Source: Tetradesmus obliquus
Taxonomy: Eukaryota > Chlorophyta > Chlorophyceae > Sphaeropleales > Scenedesmaceae
DNA: 64,000 nt
Assembly: GCA_030272155.1 (NCBI GenBank)
Contig: CP126201.1
Span: 1,222,501 to 1,286,500 of the forward strand
Direction of reading: 5' to 3'
Of the stretch, positions 1-12,287 are shown one piece after another. The translations under genes and the position numbers were made by a program. The notes beneath the pieces were generated by a model, which searched no databases, was not told the origin of the DNA, and saw only the letters and a list, made by a program, of their open reading frames with translations. Within the stretch, counting starts at the first letter, position 1; every line of letters begins with the position of its first letter.

Positions 1-618
1 CTGCTGCACTGCACCAGCATCCACTGTGCCTGTAGCCCCTGCTGCAGCAGGCTCTACTCCCTCACCACAACCTGCTGTGCCTGCTGCTGTTTCTAGACTG
101 CTTGCTGCTGCAGGCAGGCAGGGCGGCAGCTGCAGATCTAGCAGCAGCAGCTCTGTGTGCTGCAGCAGGCTGCTATCCCCTGCCTGCTCAAACAGCTGCT
201 GCAGCACGGAAAGCCCACAGCCGCCACAAGACAGCCGCACCACAAAGCTGCAGAGTGACAGCAAACAACAACAGCAGAATGGTCACAGACAACTTGAGCC
301 CCTCACAGTGTGCAGATACTTTCAGTTTCCATGCTGCGTGGGCACGCGCTCGTCCTTGTTTGGTTGCTGAGCAGTTGCATGTGCGCCTGTTGTTGCTGCT
401 GGGTACCACATCCATGGAGATGCACACACGCCAACATCTACAACTGCCGTCATTGGTTCCTGTGGTGCTTCTTGGCAAGATCGTGAGTGGCAGGCAGTTG
501 CTCAACAGACACTCCCTGTACACTCCCAGCCGACTGGCTGATGTAGTGGTTGCCCAATCAGCCTGTCATTGGGTTGAAAATGGGCTGTGTTCCCGGCGTG
601 TAACACACAAATCGTGAC
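1..618. other. CTG/CAG-rich stretch without a supportable gene
   Basis: The sequence is dominated by GCTGCTGC and CAGCAG runs that open long but low-complexity frames on both strands. None shows a recognisable domain, a convincing start or paired splice sites. It may be the 3' flank of the minus-strand glycosyltransferase gene to the right or intron of a gene outside the window. Confidence 0.5.
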
Positions 619-1662
619 TCACCTGCGCTTCAGCTGCTGAGGTGCTCCCGCACATTGCTGTTGGCTGCTCTGCCCCTGCCCTGCTGGCTGCCCCTGCTCT
701 CGTTGACAGTCTTGCTGCTGCTGCTGCTGCTGCTCGTCCTGCTGCTCCTGCTGCTGCTGCTGCCCCAGTACGTGCCATGGGTCCTGCTGTAGCAGCTGCA
801 GCAGCGGCACAGCCCCAGCATGCTGAGCAACTCCTGCTGCTGCTGCTGCTGCAGCCTCACTGCCAGTCTGCTGCTCTGACAGCACGTGCACGTGGCGGTA
901 ACGGCCCACCACTGCTGCAGCACTGGCTGCACTGTTGTTGCCATCATCGGCGCTATCACTTGTGCTGCTGGTGCCTTCCGAAGCACTGCTACTGCTCAAT
1001 AAGCCCTGCAGTTGCGCTGGTGGCTCTGAGCCAGGTGAGGCAGTGATCACATGGCACCCCAGGCCCTGCAGCAGCAGCTCTGTCACTAAGTCCTGCCCTG
1101 CAGCATAAACTGCTGCTGCTGCTGCTGCTGCTGCTTCTGATGGTCCTAGTACAGTCAGCACTGCGCATCTGTCTTTGGCTAAGGCTTCTGATAGGAGTTC
1201 CATGCACAGTGGTATGGGACGGCCTGTCAGTCCTTGATTGCTGCTGCCAGCAGCAGCTTGCAGCGGTTCGCTGCAGTTGTACTGCAGGAACAGAGGACTG
1301 TCCCTGAAAAAGGCCAGGACATGCTGCGACGTCTGCAGGAGAGCAGCAGCGGCAGCAGCAGCAAGATGCAGAGACGGGGGCTTTTAGCAGCGACTTTACT
1401 GAACAGCAAAATGCACGTACAAAAGCCCTGCCAGAAGCAGGGTGCAAGGTAACAGGTGCCTGTCTCTGCACTGGAAAGTGGCGACGATCATAGAACAGCT
1501 GCAGCAACACTGCCCCGAATGTTCTGCTGCTGCTGCTCACCTCTTCATCAAATTGCTGCTGTTGCTGCTGCCTGGCCTTGAGGTCCCAGTCCATCCAGGA
1601 CCCACTGTAGTGGTGTATACCAACCACAAGGGTACCTTCTTGCGGCTGATATTGCCTCCCAA

Positions 1663-1697
<35 letters not shown>

Positions 1698-4025
1698 GGT
1701 GAGGTGTCAAGCGCACTTGGCTGCTTGCTGTGCAGGCCGGAGCTGTTACGCGTCAGCAGCATGTGCTGTGTGGTCCACTTCCTGCAGGGCAGAAGCAGAA
1801 GCAGCAAGCAGAAACAGCACAAGAAAGTGACTCATTGTGGCGACGGCAGCTGACAATCCTCACGCAGCATGTGCGGTGCTCTGGCCCTCCAGCAACCGTT
1901 ACTATCGCCGGGTCTTGTCATTGCAAGGCAGGCCTGAATCAGCTGCCCAGCTGCTAACGCCATGCATGCATTGACATGTTGCCGCCAGCAGTCACCAACT
2001 GCTGGCACTGCTCGTCATCGCACAGGCAGCGGAGTAAGTCAGCTGCTGATCCAACAAGGCCATGCATACACTGCAATGCTGCAACAGCAGCCAGCCACTG
2101 TGTGCTGGTCAATGCAAAGGCAGGGCAGCAACCAACTGCGCAGCCAATTTGCCATGCATTCATCGACGTGCAACATGCGTCATCAACATGCTACATGCAT
2201 TCATCGACATGCTACAGCCAGCAGCCCACCGCTGACAAGCCTCTTCATTCCACAGGCAAAGAGTGATCCAGGCAACCAGCTCACTGGTCGTGCATTGTTT
2301 GCACTGACACACTATACGCAGCACCCGCCCACCGTTGACAGGCCTCGTCATTCCACAGGCAAAGAGTGAGCCAGGCATTCAACTCATATGCATGCATGGA
2401 CATGCTGCAACCGACTCACTGCTAACAGCTTCGTCAGCTTTGAAGGCAGCAACAATTCAGCTGCTGAGCCAATATGGACATGCATACACAGCCATGCTTC
2501 AGTCACCCACCGTTGACAGGTCTCGTCATTCCACAGGCAAGGCGTGAACCAGGCACCCAGCTCATACGCATGCGCAATGCGGCCGCCAACCTCCACGCTG
2601 CGGCCACACACGGCCCCCCGGCCAATGTGCCTCTGCAACAACAACAGCAGCAGCAGCAGCAGCGGCAGCAGCAGCAGATAGTGCACGTTCTCAGGGCAGT
2701 ATGCAGGTGCCAGTGCAGACCTGGCAGGCAGTGCCAGTGGCGGAAGGCTAAAAGCAATGCAGCACCACCACAGCACTCCCAAACAGCTCACTCCTGCAGC
2801 GTACCTTGTACACTGAAGTAAGCAGCATGGGGGCAGTGGACCCGCGAGTCACAATGTTAACAGTGCAGCACTTGCCGGGCCAACCCAACCCAATTTCAAG
2901 ACATGCAATGGCGATGCGCAGGCGGCAACTCGCAGCATACCTTGTAGACGGAAGTCAGCAGCATAGGGCCAGTGGACCGCAGCACAGCATTGGCCTTGTC
3001 ATGCCATGGCGTCGCCTCCCACAGGTGGTGCAGCTTGTTTAGGATCTGCCTTGATCTGCTGCCTGCTGAACCCCAAACCCCAGCCGCCATGCTGCCAAAC
3101 CCTAAACCGCTGCTTTGACCAGGTGGGTTTAGGCCAGCAGCAGGGTTTGGGCCAGCAGGAGGGGCTGGTGCTCTTTCAAGTGCCTCTTGCAGCACTTGCA
3201 GCCAGAAGGGGTGACCTGGCACACTGGCCATTACTGCATTGTGTATCTGAACCTGCAAGTGTGCATCACAGCAGTGCATGCGAATGTCAATTGTGAAGTC
3301 ACATACAGCAGAAAGCTTCGGCCCTGTAGACACTTGCAGCAAAGTGGCTCACATGCACCTGTGCAAAAATGCTGCTCGCATAGCAATGCGTGGTGTGCAA
3401 GTTCCACAAAGCCGGCTGTACAATGCAGCCGCAGCTGTACAATGCAGCAGGGTGGCCTGGCACACTGGCCATCACTGCATTATGTATCTGAACCTGCGAG
3501 CGTGCATCACAGCAGTGCATATGTCTTTCTCATTTGAAGCAGAGAGCTTCAGTCTGAACAGCTGCAGTACAGCAGCTAGGTGGCTGCTTGCAGCAGTGGT
3601 GGCTCTCGCGCCTGTCCAGCTGAGCAGCTGACAGTTGAAGTGTGCTGTTCAAGTAGTCCTGTTCAAGAAGTGCTGCACTGCTGGGAGCCTCAGAGAGCCA
3701 CAAGGGCGCTAGTGCTCAGTTGCTTGTGCACATCGTGTTGCCATGCTGCTGTAGATGTCACAGTTGCGCAGGTAATTTGTATGCGCGTCCAGCACCATCC
3801 AGTCTACCAGCACAAGTACGCCATGTGCCATCAACATAAGGCATCATTCAAGGCAAGTGCGGGTGCGCTTGCATCTGCTACTACTGCTGCTCCTGCTTTT
3901 TTGCTGCTGCTCCTGCTGTTGCTGCTGCCATATGTGCTTCACCTGCCTCTGGGTATTCACAGTTTAGCAACAGGTCCTTGCCATATGCCATGGGATGCAC
4001 CACTAGTCAGTTCATGTGCGTGGTG

Positions 4026-4057
<32 letters not shown>

Positions 4058-5150
4058 CGTTCAACTATGCCACTTCCCACCTACCTGTGCCTCTGGGTAC
4101 TCGCAGTTGAGCACCAGGTCCTTGCCAGCAAGGCTGGCAGCCAGCGGTGCGTAACACTCAACCTGCAGGAACATGTGGTTGCAGATTGATGTCCAGGATC
4201 AGCCATGTGCCAGAGGAACATGTATGTGCAGCCCAAGTGCTGACTCGTTATCTTTTCAAAGGGGGCTGTGCCGCCCACATGTCCCAAGGATCGACAAGGC
4301 TGCGCTGCTGTCCTGCCCTTGCAGCAAACCCCAAACCCTAGCTCCTTGACGCATGACTGCATCCTGTTGCAAGCAACTGCTGGGTGGCTGCTGTTGTACC
4401 CCTGGTTGTGAAAGCACCGGCGGCAGTTACACTGTGACCAGATAGCTGTGATACTGTAGCGCACAGGCTGTTGGTTGCCGCCACTCACGTCAGCATCCAG
4501 GTACACGCCGCCATGCGTGTACAGGATCATATAGCGCGCAATGTCGGAGCGCTGCACCAGCTTGGGGTATGCCAGGTACACAGGCAGCATCCAGGGGAAG
4601 TGCTGCTGTGCCAGCTGCAGCACTGCTGCTGCATCCCACACAACCTCCTGCCAGTCGCTGTTGTGTGTCTGCGTGAGCAGATATGATTGACACAGGTGGG
4701 TTGAGGGTTGATATGGGTGCAACGCCACGATGAGAGGTTGGGTTCATGCGAAGAGTAATGCTGCAGAAGGACGGGTCCTCTATCAGCTTGCAGGACAGGT
4801 TGTGGCGGGGGTAAGCTGAAGCAGCTTTGTGAGCAAGAGCACTATGCTGCAGCTGGTGCGCTGTGTAGAGGTTCTCATCAACTAAGTTTCTGTTCAGGTT
4901 ACATACGCAAGCATTCGGCTGTGTATGACGCACTACTGCTTTGCAGGCCCAAGCAGCAGTAGGCTACCTGGCAGCTGCCTAGCCAATGTGCCTTGAATCC
5001 TGAGCTGGGATCCCGCGTTGCCTCCCGCAAAGCTGTTGCTCCTCCCATAAAGTTTCTATGCAGTATCTTTGGTATCCGCATAGAGCCATCGGCCGATATG
5101 CGCGGCAAGCTGATGCACAGCAGAACGGCGATGAAGAGCGTGCGTCGCAT
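619..5150 (-). CDS. secreted OCH1/GT32-like glycosyltransferase (multi-exon)
   Basis: The ATG at 5150 begins a signal peptide (MRRTLFIAVLLCISLPRISA) followed by MRIPKILHRNF, the entry motif of DXD sugar-transferases of the OCH1/GT32 group. An exon near 4660-4495 encodes RSDIARYMILYTHGGVYLDADV, which holds the family's R-x-D, GG and DxD nucleotide-sugar and Mn2+ binding region. Exon 4178-4084 (VECYAPLAASLAGKDL) and an exon near 3260-2950 (HNAVMASVPGHPFW and STGPMLLTSVYK) match the family's NA-x-x-A-s-x-x-H and sTGP segments. Exon ~1680-1541 carries GIHHYSGSWMDWD, the usual C-terminal HH-x-x-GSW. The protein probably acts in the Golgi or ER lumen, adding a hexose to glycan or lipid. The 3' end is uncertain: a Q/S-rich open stretch ending near 619 may be the terminal exon. 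Several exons have tandem partial copies, so exact exon choice is inferred. Confidence 0.62.
2230..2575 (-). repeat. three partial exon-plus-donor copies in the GT32-like gene
   Basis: Three related segments at about 2230-2290, 2335-2395 and 2515-2575 share a stretch which on the minus strand reads LGAWFTPCLWND-like followed by CQR and a GTGGGTG donor. Divergence between copies is moderate. Only one is likely to be the working exon end. Confidence 0.55.
2803..2995 (-). repeat. duplicated exon end with 5' splice site
   Basis: The stretch at 2941-2990, encoding the end of STGPMLLTSVYK and its GTATGC donor, has a copy 138 bp away at 2803-2850 with a GTACGC donor. The coding similarity fades away from the splice site. 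Confidence 0.5.
3205..3535 (-). repeat. 243-bp spaced exon-start duplication
   Basis: Segments at 3208-3285 and 3451-3530 are close copies. On the minus strand both read QIHNAVMASVPGHP, the start of the conserved NA-x-x-A exon. The 3208 copy continues into the full exon; the other is a truncated upstream copy. Confidence 0.6.
3925..4178 (-). repeat. intact exon and decayed downstream copy
   Basis: The exon at 4178-4084 (YAPLAASLAGKDLVLNCEYPE) has a decayed relative at about 3945-4000, recognisable from the shared cctgcctctgggta and aggtccttgcc blocks. A CTG-rich stretch lies between them. Confidence 0.45.
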
Positions 5151-6512
5151 AGCAGCAACTCAATCATAGTAGTAGGATCAAATGTTTGGTGTTTAACCAG
5201 TCAAGCTGCAAATTCTATGTCCCAGCGAGTGAGAAAACTGCTGCACAGCAGGCTGGTTACACATGGCACCCGCCACTGTGCACTTGTTCGAGTTGCACCA
5301 TCATTGCAGCCCCAAGCGTATCAACACACTGTAACAGGCGTGCCAGTCGAACAGGGGTCTGATGCCAATCCAGGCCCAGGACAATTTGAACCCATGTGTA
5401 ACAGTGACGCTCTGACAACATCACACAACGTCAGCACACCAGTAGTACTGGTCCAGTACACACCAGAACAATGGCAGTCCAAGCAGATGCCTCAGCGTGC
5501 TCATGACCACAACCTGACAGCAACGTGAGCTCCACAGCTTCATGCAGTGGATAGCATTTAACACATTGCAGTGTTCGTTGAAAGTGCCAAAAGGTGTCAC
5601 TGATGCACAAACCTTCTACACCGCCCATGAGTGGATGCCGACGTTGCCGAACATGCTAAAAGCTGTTGACAAGAACACCAACACGTACGCTAAAAAAGGC
5701 ATGCCGCAACTGCAGACCGCAGAGGGCAGCATGCAGCTGATGCGTGCAGCAGTACACACAGCACAAGCATGGGCCGCTGAACAGCTACCAGCTCTACTAT
5801 GTAATTAAAAAACATCAGTCTCCAGTATGCAGCAAGGTGCACAAGAGCTGTGCATGCCATTGGTAAAACCCTTTCAAGATGCAGTGTGACTGTTGGTGAC
5901 GCCATGCTCAGCAGCACCAAAGAATGACGACAAGAAATGTCTTGATTGTAGGTGTTGCTGCTGATCTGCAGCACCCAACCATGCACAAGAAGGACCAACT
6001 ACTGGCATGATGCAGGATGTACAAAAACAACAGATATAACATCTGCTCCGCATATCTTCTTCGCCATGTGTTTGCACATCTGGGGCATGTGCCTGACGTA
6101 AGACAAGTGGCACTCACTCACAAGCGCCAACTCTCCTCAGCGCGACCGTCGCGCTGGCAGCTTGACTGAGCCTGCTGGCAGGTCTGCTGCAGGGTCCGAC
6201 CATATACATCTACAAAAACAACAGATCTAACATCTGGCAGATAAACGAGCCTGCCAAGGGCTGCCTTGTGCAGGGTGTGTCCATGCGCCAGGCAACTCAC
6301 ACCTTATGCGCTGCTCTTCGGTGTGTTTCATGTGCATATACCATCCCCAACGCAGCATGTGCGCTGGCTGTAATTGCACAGCAGGATACAGCAGCTACCC
6401 TCGTGCTGCCAGTTTCTCCCTGTGCTGTCTTGCCCAAGCACCTCGACAGGTCACGCAGCGGCAGTAGCAGCAGTACCAGTAGCAGCTGCAGCATTGGCCT
6501 GATCTTGCCACA
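5151..6512. other. intergenic region between the GT32-like and carrier genes
   Basis: No protein family is recognisable. It holds the presumed promoter of the glycosyltransferase (right of 5150) and the 3' flank of the carrier gene. A short direct repeat (tacaaaaacaacagat, followed by taacatctg) occurs near 6017 and 6209. Open frames here lack splice or domain support. Confidence 0.5.
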
Positions 6513-8542
6513 TCAAACTGTCACAGCTCGCACATCTTGCTGCTTGCTGGTGCCGTTTTGCAGCTGCTGCTGCTGGCCGGCAGTGCTGCTGTGGTCTGGC
6601 TCCTCTTCAAAAGCCGGTGGCAGCAGCTGCCGCATCGCAACCTCCCATGCGAGCCACTGCAGGCGGTTCAAAAAGCGCAGGCAGACATAATGTTTAGGGT
6701 TCAGAACCGAACAGACCAACATAAGCATCGCCAGGAAGCATCAACGCAACCTCCCACGCGAGCCACTGCAGGCGGTTCAAGATGTGCAGGCAGGCATAAA
6801 GTTCAGGTGCAAGACTGAGCTGACCAACATAAGCATCACCAAGAACCATCAAAGCAACCTCCCATGCAAGCCACTGCAGGCATGATTCTCAACGTGTGCG
6901 CAACCAAACTGTTTAGAGTCTTGTCAAACAAAGGTTAGAAAGATGGGTGCTGCTGGCGCTAGCTACTAGTACAAACAACCAATGCGCATCAACCCAGTTG
7001 AAATCGCACTTAGCATGCATTTGCGGGGAATGCCCTCGCCACTGTGGGTGCCAGCCCCGCCCACAGGCTCCTGCGGCCGCCTTCTTCCCACAGCAAGGCC
7101 AGCTGCCGCAAAACCTCTGACACCCAACCAATACTGCAGCTGCCACTGCACACGCGACCCTACCGCTGCATCTGCAACTGCACAAGCAAAGCTGCTGCTG
7201 CTAGCTACCAGTACAAACACACAAAGAGCATCAACCGAGTTGAGATCACACCTGGCATGCATTTGCAGGGAATGCTCTTGCCACTGTGGGGGCCAGCCCT
7301 GCTCACAGGCTCCTGCGGCCACCTTCTTCCCACAGCAAAGCCAGCTGCTGTAAGCACCCCTGTCACTCAACCACATAACCTGCAGCTGCCACTGCAAACG
7401 TCACCCTACCACTGCAGCTGCCACAAGCACAGGTGCTGGTGCTAGCTAACAGTACAAACACACAAAGGGCAACAGCCGTGTCGCATCGCACCTGGCATGC
7501 ATTTGCAGGGAATGCTCTCGCCACTGTGGGGGCCAGCCCCGCCCACAAGCTCCTGCGGCCGCCTTCTTTCCGCAGCAAGGCCAGCTGCCGCAGCACCCCT
7601 GTCACTCAACCACACACCCTGCAGCTGCCACTGCAAACATCACCTAACCGTTGCAGCTGCAATTGCACAAGCAAAGCTGCTGCCGCTAGCTACAAGTACA
7701 AACGTAGTTTGCATCCATCAACCAAGTTGAAGTCGCACCTGGCATGCATTTGCGGGGAATGCTCTTGCCACTGTGGGGGCCAGCCCCGCCCACAAGCTCC
7801 TGCGGCCGCCTTCTTCCCGCAGCATGGCCAGCTGCCGCAGCACGCCTGTGTCCCAGGGAGTGCCTGGCTGCGCGGTCTGGATGCGCGTTTTAGCTACGTC
7901 GAGGGGTAGCACAGTGGTCCACATCTGCGCGGCAGACAAAGCAGGGGACAGAATGTGTCAAAAGCGGTAGCAGGTGCAATAGAGCAAGCAGTGTCTTAGA
8001 GAGTGCATGGCTGCGCAGTCGGGATGCGCGTTTTGGCCACATCTAGGGGTAAAACAGTAGTCCACATCTGCATGGCAAGCACAACAAAGAGGTCAGAGGT
8101 GTTAGCAAGGGTGACAGGTGTGCTGCATTCACTGAGGCGTGCCTGGCTGCCCAGTCTAGATGCGGGTTTTGGCATCATCTGGGGGTGAAACAGTAGTCCA
8201 CATCTGCACGGCAGTCACACAGGTGACAGAAATTGCAAAAAGAGGCAGCAGGTGTGCTACAGCACGCCCGTGTCCCAGGGAGTGCCTGGCTGTGCTGCTT
8301 AGATGCTCGTTGTGCCCACGTCTGCGTGTTTTTTACGCATCCATCGGCAGCAGTAGAGCCCGCACCAGGTGGGTGCTGCAAGCCACCAGCATCAAGAACA
8401 CAAAGTCCGCACGCTGCTACTGCTGCTGCTGCTGCAGCAGCAGAACTCACCACAACACCAGCCATGCCGCCACACACAATGGCCCCTCCAGCATCCAGCA
8501 CCACCTGCCACGCAGCAGCCAAGCTCCCGCTGCTGCTGCTCT

Positions 8543-8574
<32 letters not shown>

Positions 8575-10924
8575 CCACTGCTGCTGCTGCTGCCGTGGCC
8601 AGCCGCCGCGCCCGGCCGGCCCGGCCAGCTTCGCCGCAGGCCTTCATACACCGTGAAGAACAGCGCATTGCCAGGGATCTCCCTAGCTAGTGTGGGCAGG
8701 AAGCCTCGGGTGAGGCCCCTCAGGCCTTCTGTTTCTATCAGGTTGGCCAGGCAGCGCAGCGGGCTGTCGAATTGGGCCATCTGCGGCGGAGGAAGTATGG
8801 TGCAGGCAGGCACAGCGCGCAGACAGGCAGGTGCAGCAAGCTATTGACGGCGGCAGTGACAATGACACATGGCAAGCTTGGTTCAATGCCTGAAGGTGGG
8901 GGCGTGTGCCGGGCTAGTGTGGGCAGGAAGCCTCTGGTGAGGCCCCTCAGGCCTTTTGTTTCTATCACGTTGGCCAGGCAGCGCAACGGGCTGTCGAATT
9001 GGGCCATCTGCAGGGGCAAGCCAGTGAACTACAAAGGTAGGTTCGGCAAGCTTGCCGAGACAACAATAGTGGATGACAACCGAGATGGTGGTTTCAAGCC
9101 ACCAACACTTTGAGCAACAAGCCAGCTACAGCAACAGCAGGCCTGTCCTGCCAGCTGCGCCACATTCTGCTTCCATCAGCTTGCAAAACCCTCCTGCTGC
9201 CGCCACTGCTGCCGGCAGACCACACGCAGCGGATCGCTTCGCTTTTACACAAACAAAGTGGGTATGTTGCGTTCCAGCTGTTGCAGCATATACTTGACTG
9301 AGCCGCACCTGCTTGGGGCACTTGATGAACTCTGTGGGTGCCAAGGCAGCAGCTTGTTTGTTATCATTGTGTTATGTTACAAGGGTTGTAACATATGTAA
9401 CTGTTACATACCTGCATGCGGCACTTGATCAGCTCTGTGGGAGCCAGGATGACAGACAGAGCCACACCAGCAACAGCACCAGCAACAGGCACCGCCCGCA
9501 GCGGTGGCAGATGCTGCTCAATGCTGCTGCTGCTGCTGCTGCTGCTGCTGTGCTGCCGGTCCTGCTGCTGTAACAGCTGCTGCTGTTGCTGCTGCTGCTC
9601 CAGTGTCCGCATCTGCTGCACGACTGCTGGAAGCAGCGATTGCTGCTGTTGCTGCTGTTGCTGCTGTTGCTGCTGGGGTTTGAACATGTCCAGCACCCTG
9701 GAGTACACGAGGTAGTTCACGCCTGTCTCTGCTGCACCGCCGATCAGTGGGGAGGACAGCCCACGGAAGAAGCCACGCACCTGCAGCAGCAGCAGCAGCA
9801 GCAGTTGGCAGTTGGCAGTAGTAATTGTCAATACAGAGCGACAGGCAGCTGTCCTTGTCACAATTTTGGGCTCAACACTGCAACCAGTGCACAGCTAGGC
9901 ATGCACACAGCTGCTTTCCTTGAACGTGCTTATATTGCAGCTGCATGCTATTGTCAACTTGAATCCAACCTTCAACCACTTCGTTCACAATGCACTTGCC
10001 GCTCACCCCCTCGGTGCGCCAGATGTCACTGAAGCAGTCTGCCATGCCTTCACACACACAGCTGGGCACGCACATCATTGACTCCAACTGAAGACAAAGT
10101 CAACTGCTGGTCAAACGCATGTGCTAACTTACCCCCTCGGTGCGCCAGATGTGGCTGAAATAGTCTGCCATGCCTTCACACACAGCTGGGCACGCACATC
10201 ATGGAATGCAATAAAAGGCAAGGTCAACTGCTGGTCAAACACAACCACTAACTCACCCCCTCTGTGCGCCAGATGTGGCTGAAGCAGTCAGCCATGCCTT
10301 CATACACGCCATCACTGGCCTGCAGCCGCACCTTCATAGTGTCAAAGGGGTAGCTGGCAGTTGAACAGCAGCAACAGCAATAAGTAACAGGAAAGAGTGA
10401 GTGGTGGTGCAGGAGAGTGTGAGAGCGTGCATGATGTGCCATCGTGTGGCCTGCGCCGCACCTTCATAGTCTCAAAGGGGTAGCTGGGAGGTGCACAGCA
10501 GACTGGCCAAAACAGTTACACTGACACGGCTTTAATTAAAGAGGGGCGGCAAGGTCAACTGTGAGAGCTGAGATGGTGTGCTGTTGCTGTTGATGGCAGC
10601 AGCACCCGCTTGCTGTGCGTAAGGAACTAGCTATGGATTGGTGGCTGCCTTTGTTAGGCATTGCTGCAGCGTCACTGCTGTAGGCCGTGCAAGGTATAGT
10701 AGGTGGTCAATCCATTGATTTAACCAAGCTTTGCATCACCCTGACATGCAGCTTTGCAAATGATACGAGTACCTGCAGCAGCTGACGCCATGCACCCAAC
10801 CTGCTGTGGCCATAACAACAGCAGCAGCACCTGCCAGCTCAGATGCAGCATGCCAATGCTTACCCCGAAGTAACGTTAACAGCGCCAGCAAGCACACCTC
10901 CCACGAGTTCCCGCGTTGCTGCAT
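6513..10924 (-). CDS. mitochondrial carrier (SLC25), ornithine/basic amino acid carrier-like
   Basis: The three tandem carrier modules are visible. Module 1 has SYPFDTMKVRLQ (about 10365-10330), YEGMADCFSHIWRTEG and GFFRGLSSPLIGGAAETGVNYLVYS. Module 2 has APTELIKCRMQV (about 9440-9410), DSPLRCLANLIETEGLRG and LAREIPGNALFFTVYEGLRR. Module 3 has LPLDVAKTRIQTAQPG (about 7925-7870), SLWAGLAPTVARAFPANACQ and a last exon with QWLAWEVAMRQL. The PTELIKCR, REIPG and RAFPAN wording is that of SLC25A15/ORT1-type ornithine-citrulline or basic amino acid carriers of the inner mitochondrial membrane, which feed the urea cycle and arginine metabolism. A poly-Q/S insert separates modules. The ATG at 10924 (MQQRGNSWEV, then ELAGAAAVVMA) is a plausible but unproven start; the stop is at 6513. 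Almost every exon has one to three tandem partial copies. Confidence 0.75.
6640..6892 (-). repeat. last-exon start copied three times, ~109-bp period
   Basis: The FLNRLQWLAWEV-coding segment that opens the last carrier exon lies near 6644-6685, with copies near 6754 and 6862. The outermost copy is decayed. The intron that should join this exon to the preceding one must skip two decoy acceptors. Confidence 0.6.
7010..7850 (-). repeat. four ~240-bp tandem copies of the RAFPAN exon
   Basis: Copies near 7013, 7253, 7493 and 7739 (spacings about 240, 240 and 246) each encode EEGGRRSLWAGLAPTVARAF-like sequence on the minus strand, followed by PANAC and a GTGCGA or GTGTGA donor. In the 7013 copy the Gln before the donor reads as a stop (TAA). 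The 7739 copy is continuous with the conserved PLDVAKTR motif and is the probable functional one. Confidence 0.8.
7875..8215 (-). repeat. three ~140-bp copies of the PLDVAKTR exon start
   Basis: Copies near 7879, 8022 and 8159 (spacings 143 and 137) encode TVLPLDVAKTRIQTAQ with substitutions in the outer two. A fourth, poorly preserved piece may lie near 8300. These look like acceptor-plus-exon-start duplications. Confidence 0.75.
8687..9016 (-). repeat. duplicated carrier exon, 227-bp spacing
   Basis: The segments at 8687-8785 and 8914-9016 both encode AQFDSPLRCLAN, IETEGLRGLTRGFLPTLAR and neighbours. Only the 8687 copy continues into REIPGNALFF, so the other is a truncated copy interrupted by intron sequence. 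Confidence 0.75.
9300..9445 (-). repeat. duplicated PTELIKCR exon end with donor
   Basis: The PTELIKCRMQV-coding stretch at about 9440-9408 is followed (minus strand) by a second copy at 9345-9308 that reads PTEFIKCPKQV. Both are followed by a G-T donor-like sequence. Confidence 0.6.
10006..10315 (-). repeat. three ~125-bp copies of the SHIWRTEG exon end
   Basis: Copies near 10011, 10137 and 10261 encode YEGMADCFSHIWRTEGV with minor changes. Each is followed by a donor (GTGAGT, GTAAGT or GTGAGC) and related intron sequence. This is a clear exon-end plus 5' splice-site array. Confidence 0.8.
10319..10500 (-). repeat. duplicated PFDTMKVR exon start
   Basis: The exon reading SYPFDTMKVRLQ on the minus strand (about 10365-10330) has an upstream copy at about 10490-10450 reading SYPFETMKVRR, with its own cccag acceptor. 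The conserved carrier Asp is Glu in the copy, which argues that the copy is not the working exon. Confidence 0.65.
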
Positions 10925-11368
10925 GCCATCTCACGGGCTGCTGATCAGCAGCAGAAGCCTCGCCAGGTGGCATGGCTCAAGTCAAGGACCGACAGCAGCA
11001 CCGATACTTGCAGGAACGGACTTCGAAGTATTGATAGTTGACGATTACGGAGCTTGAAGTGCAAAGTGCGCCTTGTGATTGCGGAGCTCAAAGTGCAAAG
11101 TGCGCCTCACACTGACAGTGTCATGGTCACTCGAACCTCAACCCTCTTACAACCGCCTGCTTGCTTGTAAATCGAGCATCGCGATCTCAGCGGTGTTTAA
11201 ACTGCTCAAGCAACGAAACTGTTGGTATTCATGCGGCCAAGGCATCTGTACACGAACACTGGACACAGCAGCAGTGACAGCAGCAGCAGAAGCACTACAT
11301 CTGCACCTATTGCTCTGCTGCAGCTCAGTCTCCGCTTCTCATGGTAGTTTGACCGTTAGTTTGACCGC
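10925..11368. promoter_or_regulatory. divergent intergenic region, carrier / LYRM1
   Basis: These 444 bp separate the putative start of the minus-strand carrier from the plus-strand LYRM1 ATG and must hold both promoters. A short tandem duplication (gcttgaagtgcaaagtgcgcct / gctcaaagtgcaaagtgcgcct) lies near 11052-11106. No clear TATA box is visible. Confidence 0.45.
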
Positions 11369-12250
11369 ATGAGCACCAGGAGCAGGGTGCTGTCCCTGTA
11401 CCGCACCATCCTGCGCACAGGCAGGCAGTGGCAGGGGCCCCAGGAGGTGCGGGTGCTGTGCCTGCTGACACAGGCAATGCTACTGCTTACATCAATGCTT
11501 GGTTGTAATGCAGCAGCCTACAATTGTAGTGTGCATGTGCATTGTCAGTATAGCAGCATTCTCCAACTACGTACCTGGAGGTGTGGGTGCTGTGCCAGCT
11601 GACTCAATGCTGCTGTCAATGCCTAGATGTTACGTAGCATCCGCAGAACTACACTTGCATGTGCAGCAAGTGAACAGCAGCAAAGTTGCGCAGCGCAGTT
11701 GGTGCAGCATAGCAAAATGCTTGCAGTAGGTGGCGCTAGCAGGAGGTGCCAGCCATCTGCAGCAGATGCTGGTGACGATGCAGCCGCCTGCCCCTTATAC
11801 ATGCTGCTACATCTGCTTGAAATATGACTGAATGGCGCGCAATTGTGGTGCTTCTGCAATGCCTGCAGGAGCGCGAGTACATACGGCAGGAGGCCAGGGC
11901 TGCTTTTAGGCAACACAAGGACGTGACATCAGCGGCAGAGATAGAAGCAAAGGTAGGTGGCCGCCGCCGCCGCTGCAGCAGCAGCAGACGCCAAGGGGCC
12001 AGCGCATGCATAGATGAGATGTAGCCTCTGCGATTGCATGGTGGTTGAGCACACCGCAACCTCTGCAGCGAATGAGACGCAACCCCATGTGTGCTGCAGC
12101 GCAGGTGTGCACAGCAATGCACTACCGTAGCTCCCTTTGCAGAGCCCAGCATGCATTGTGCCGCCGCGCCAAAGCTTCTGTAGAGGCAGCTGCAGCTGCT
12201 GCTGCTGCTGCTGCCACCCTGCTGTTCATCCTCCAAAGGACGCTACCACG

Positions 12251-12287
<37 letters not shown>

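Noticed and set aside
5058..5528. Plus-strand 156-codon frame upstream of the GT32-like gene
   Set aside because: It overlaps the antisense of the signal-peptide exon and has no domain or splice support.
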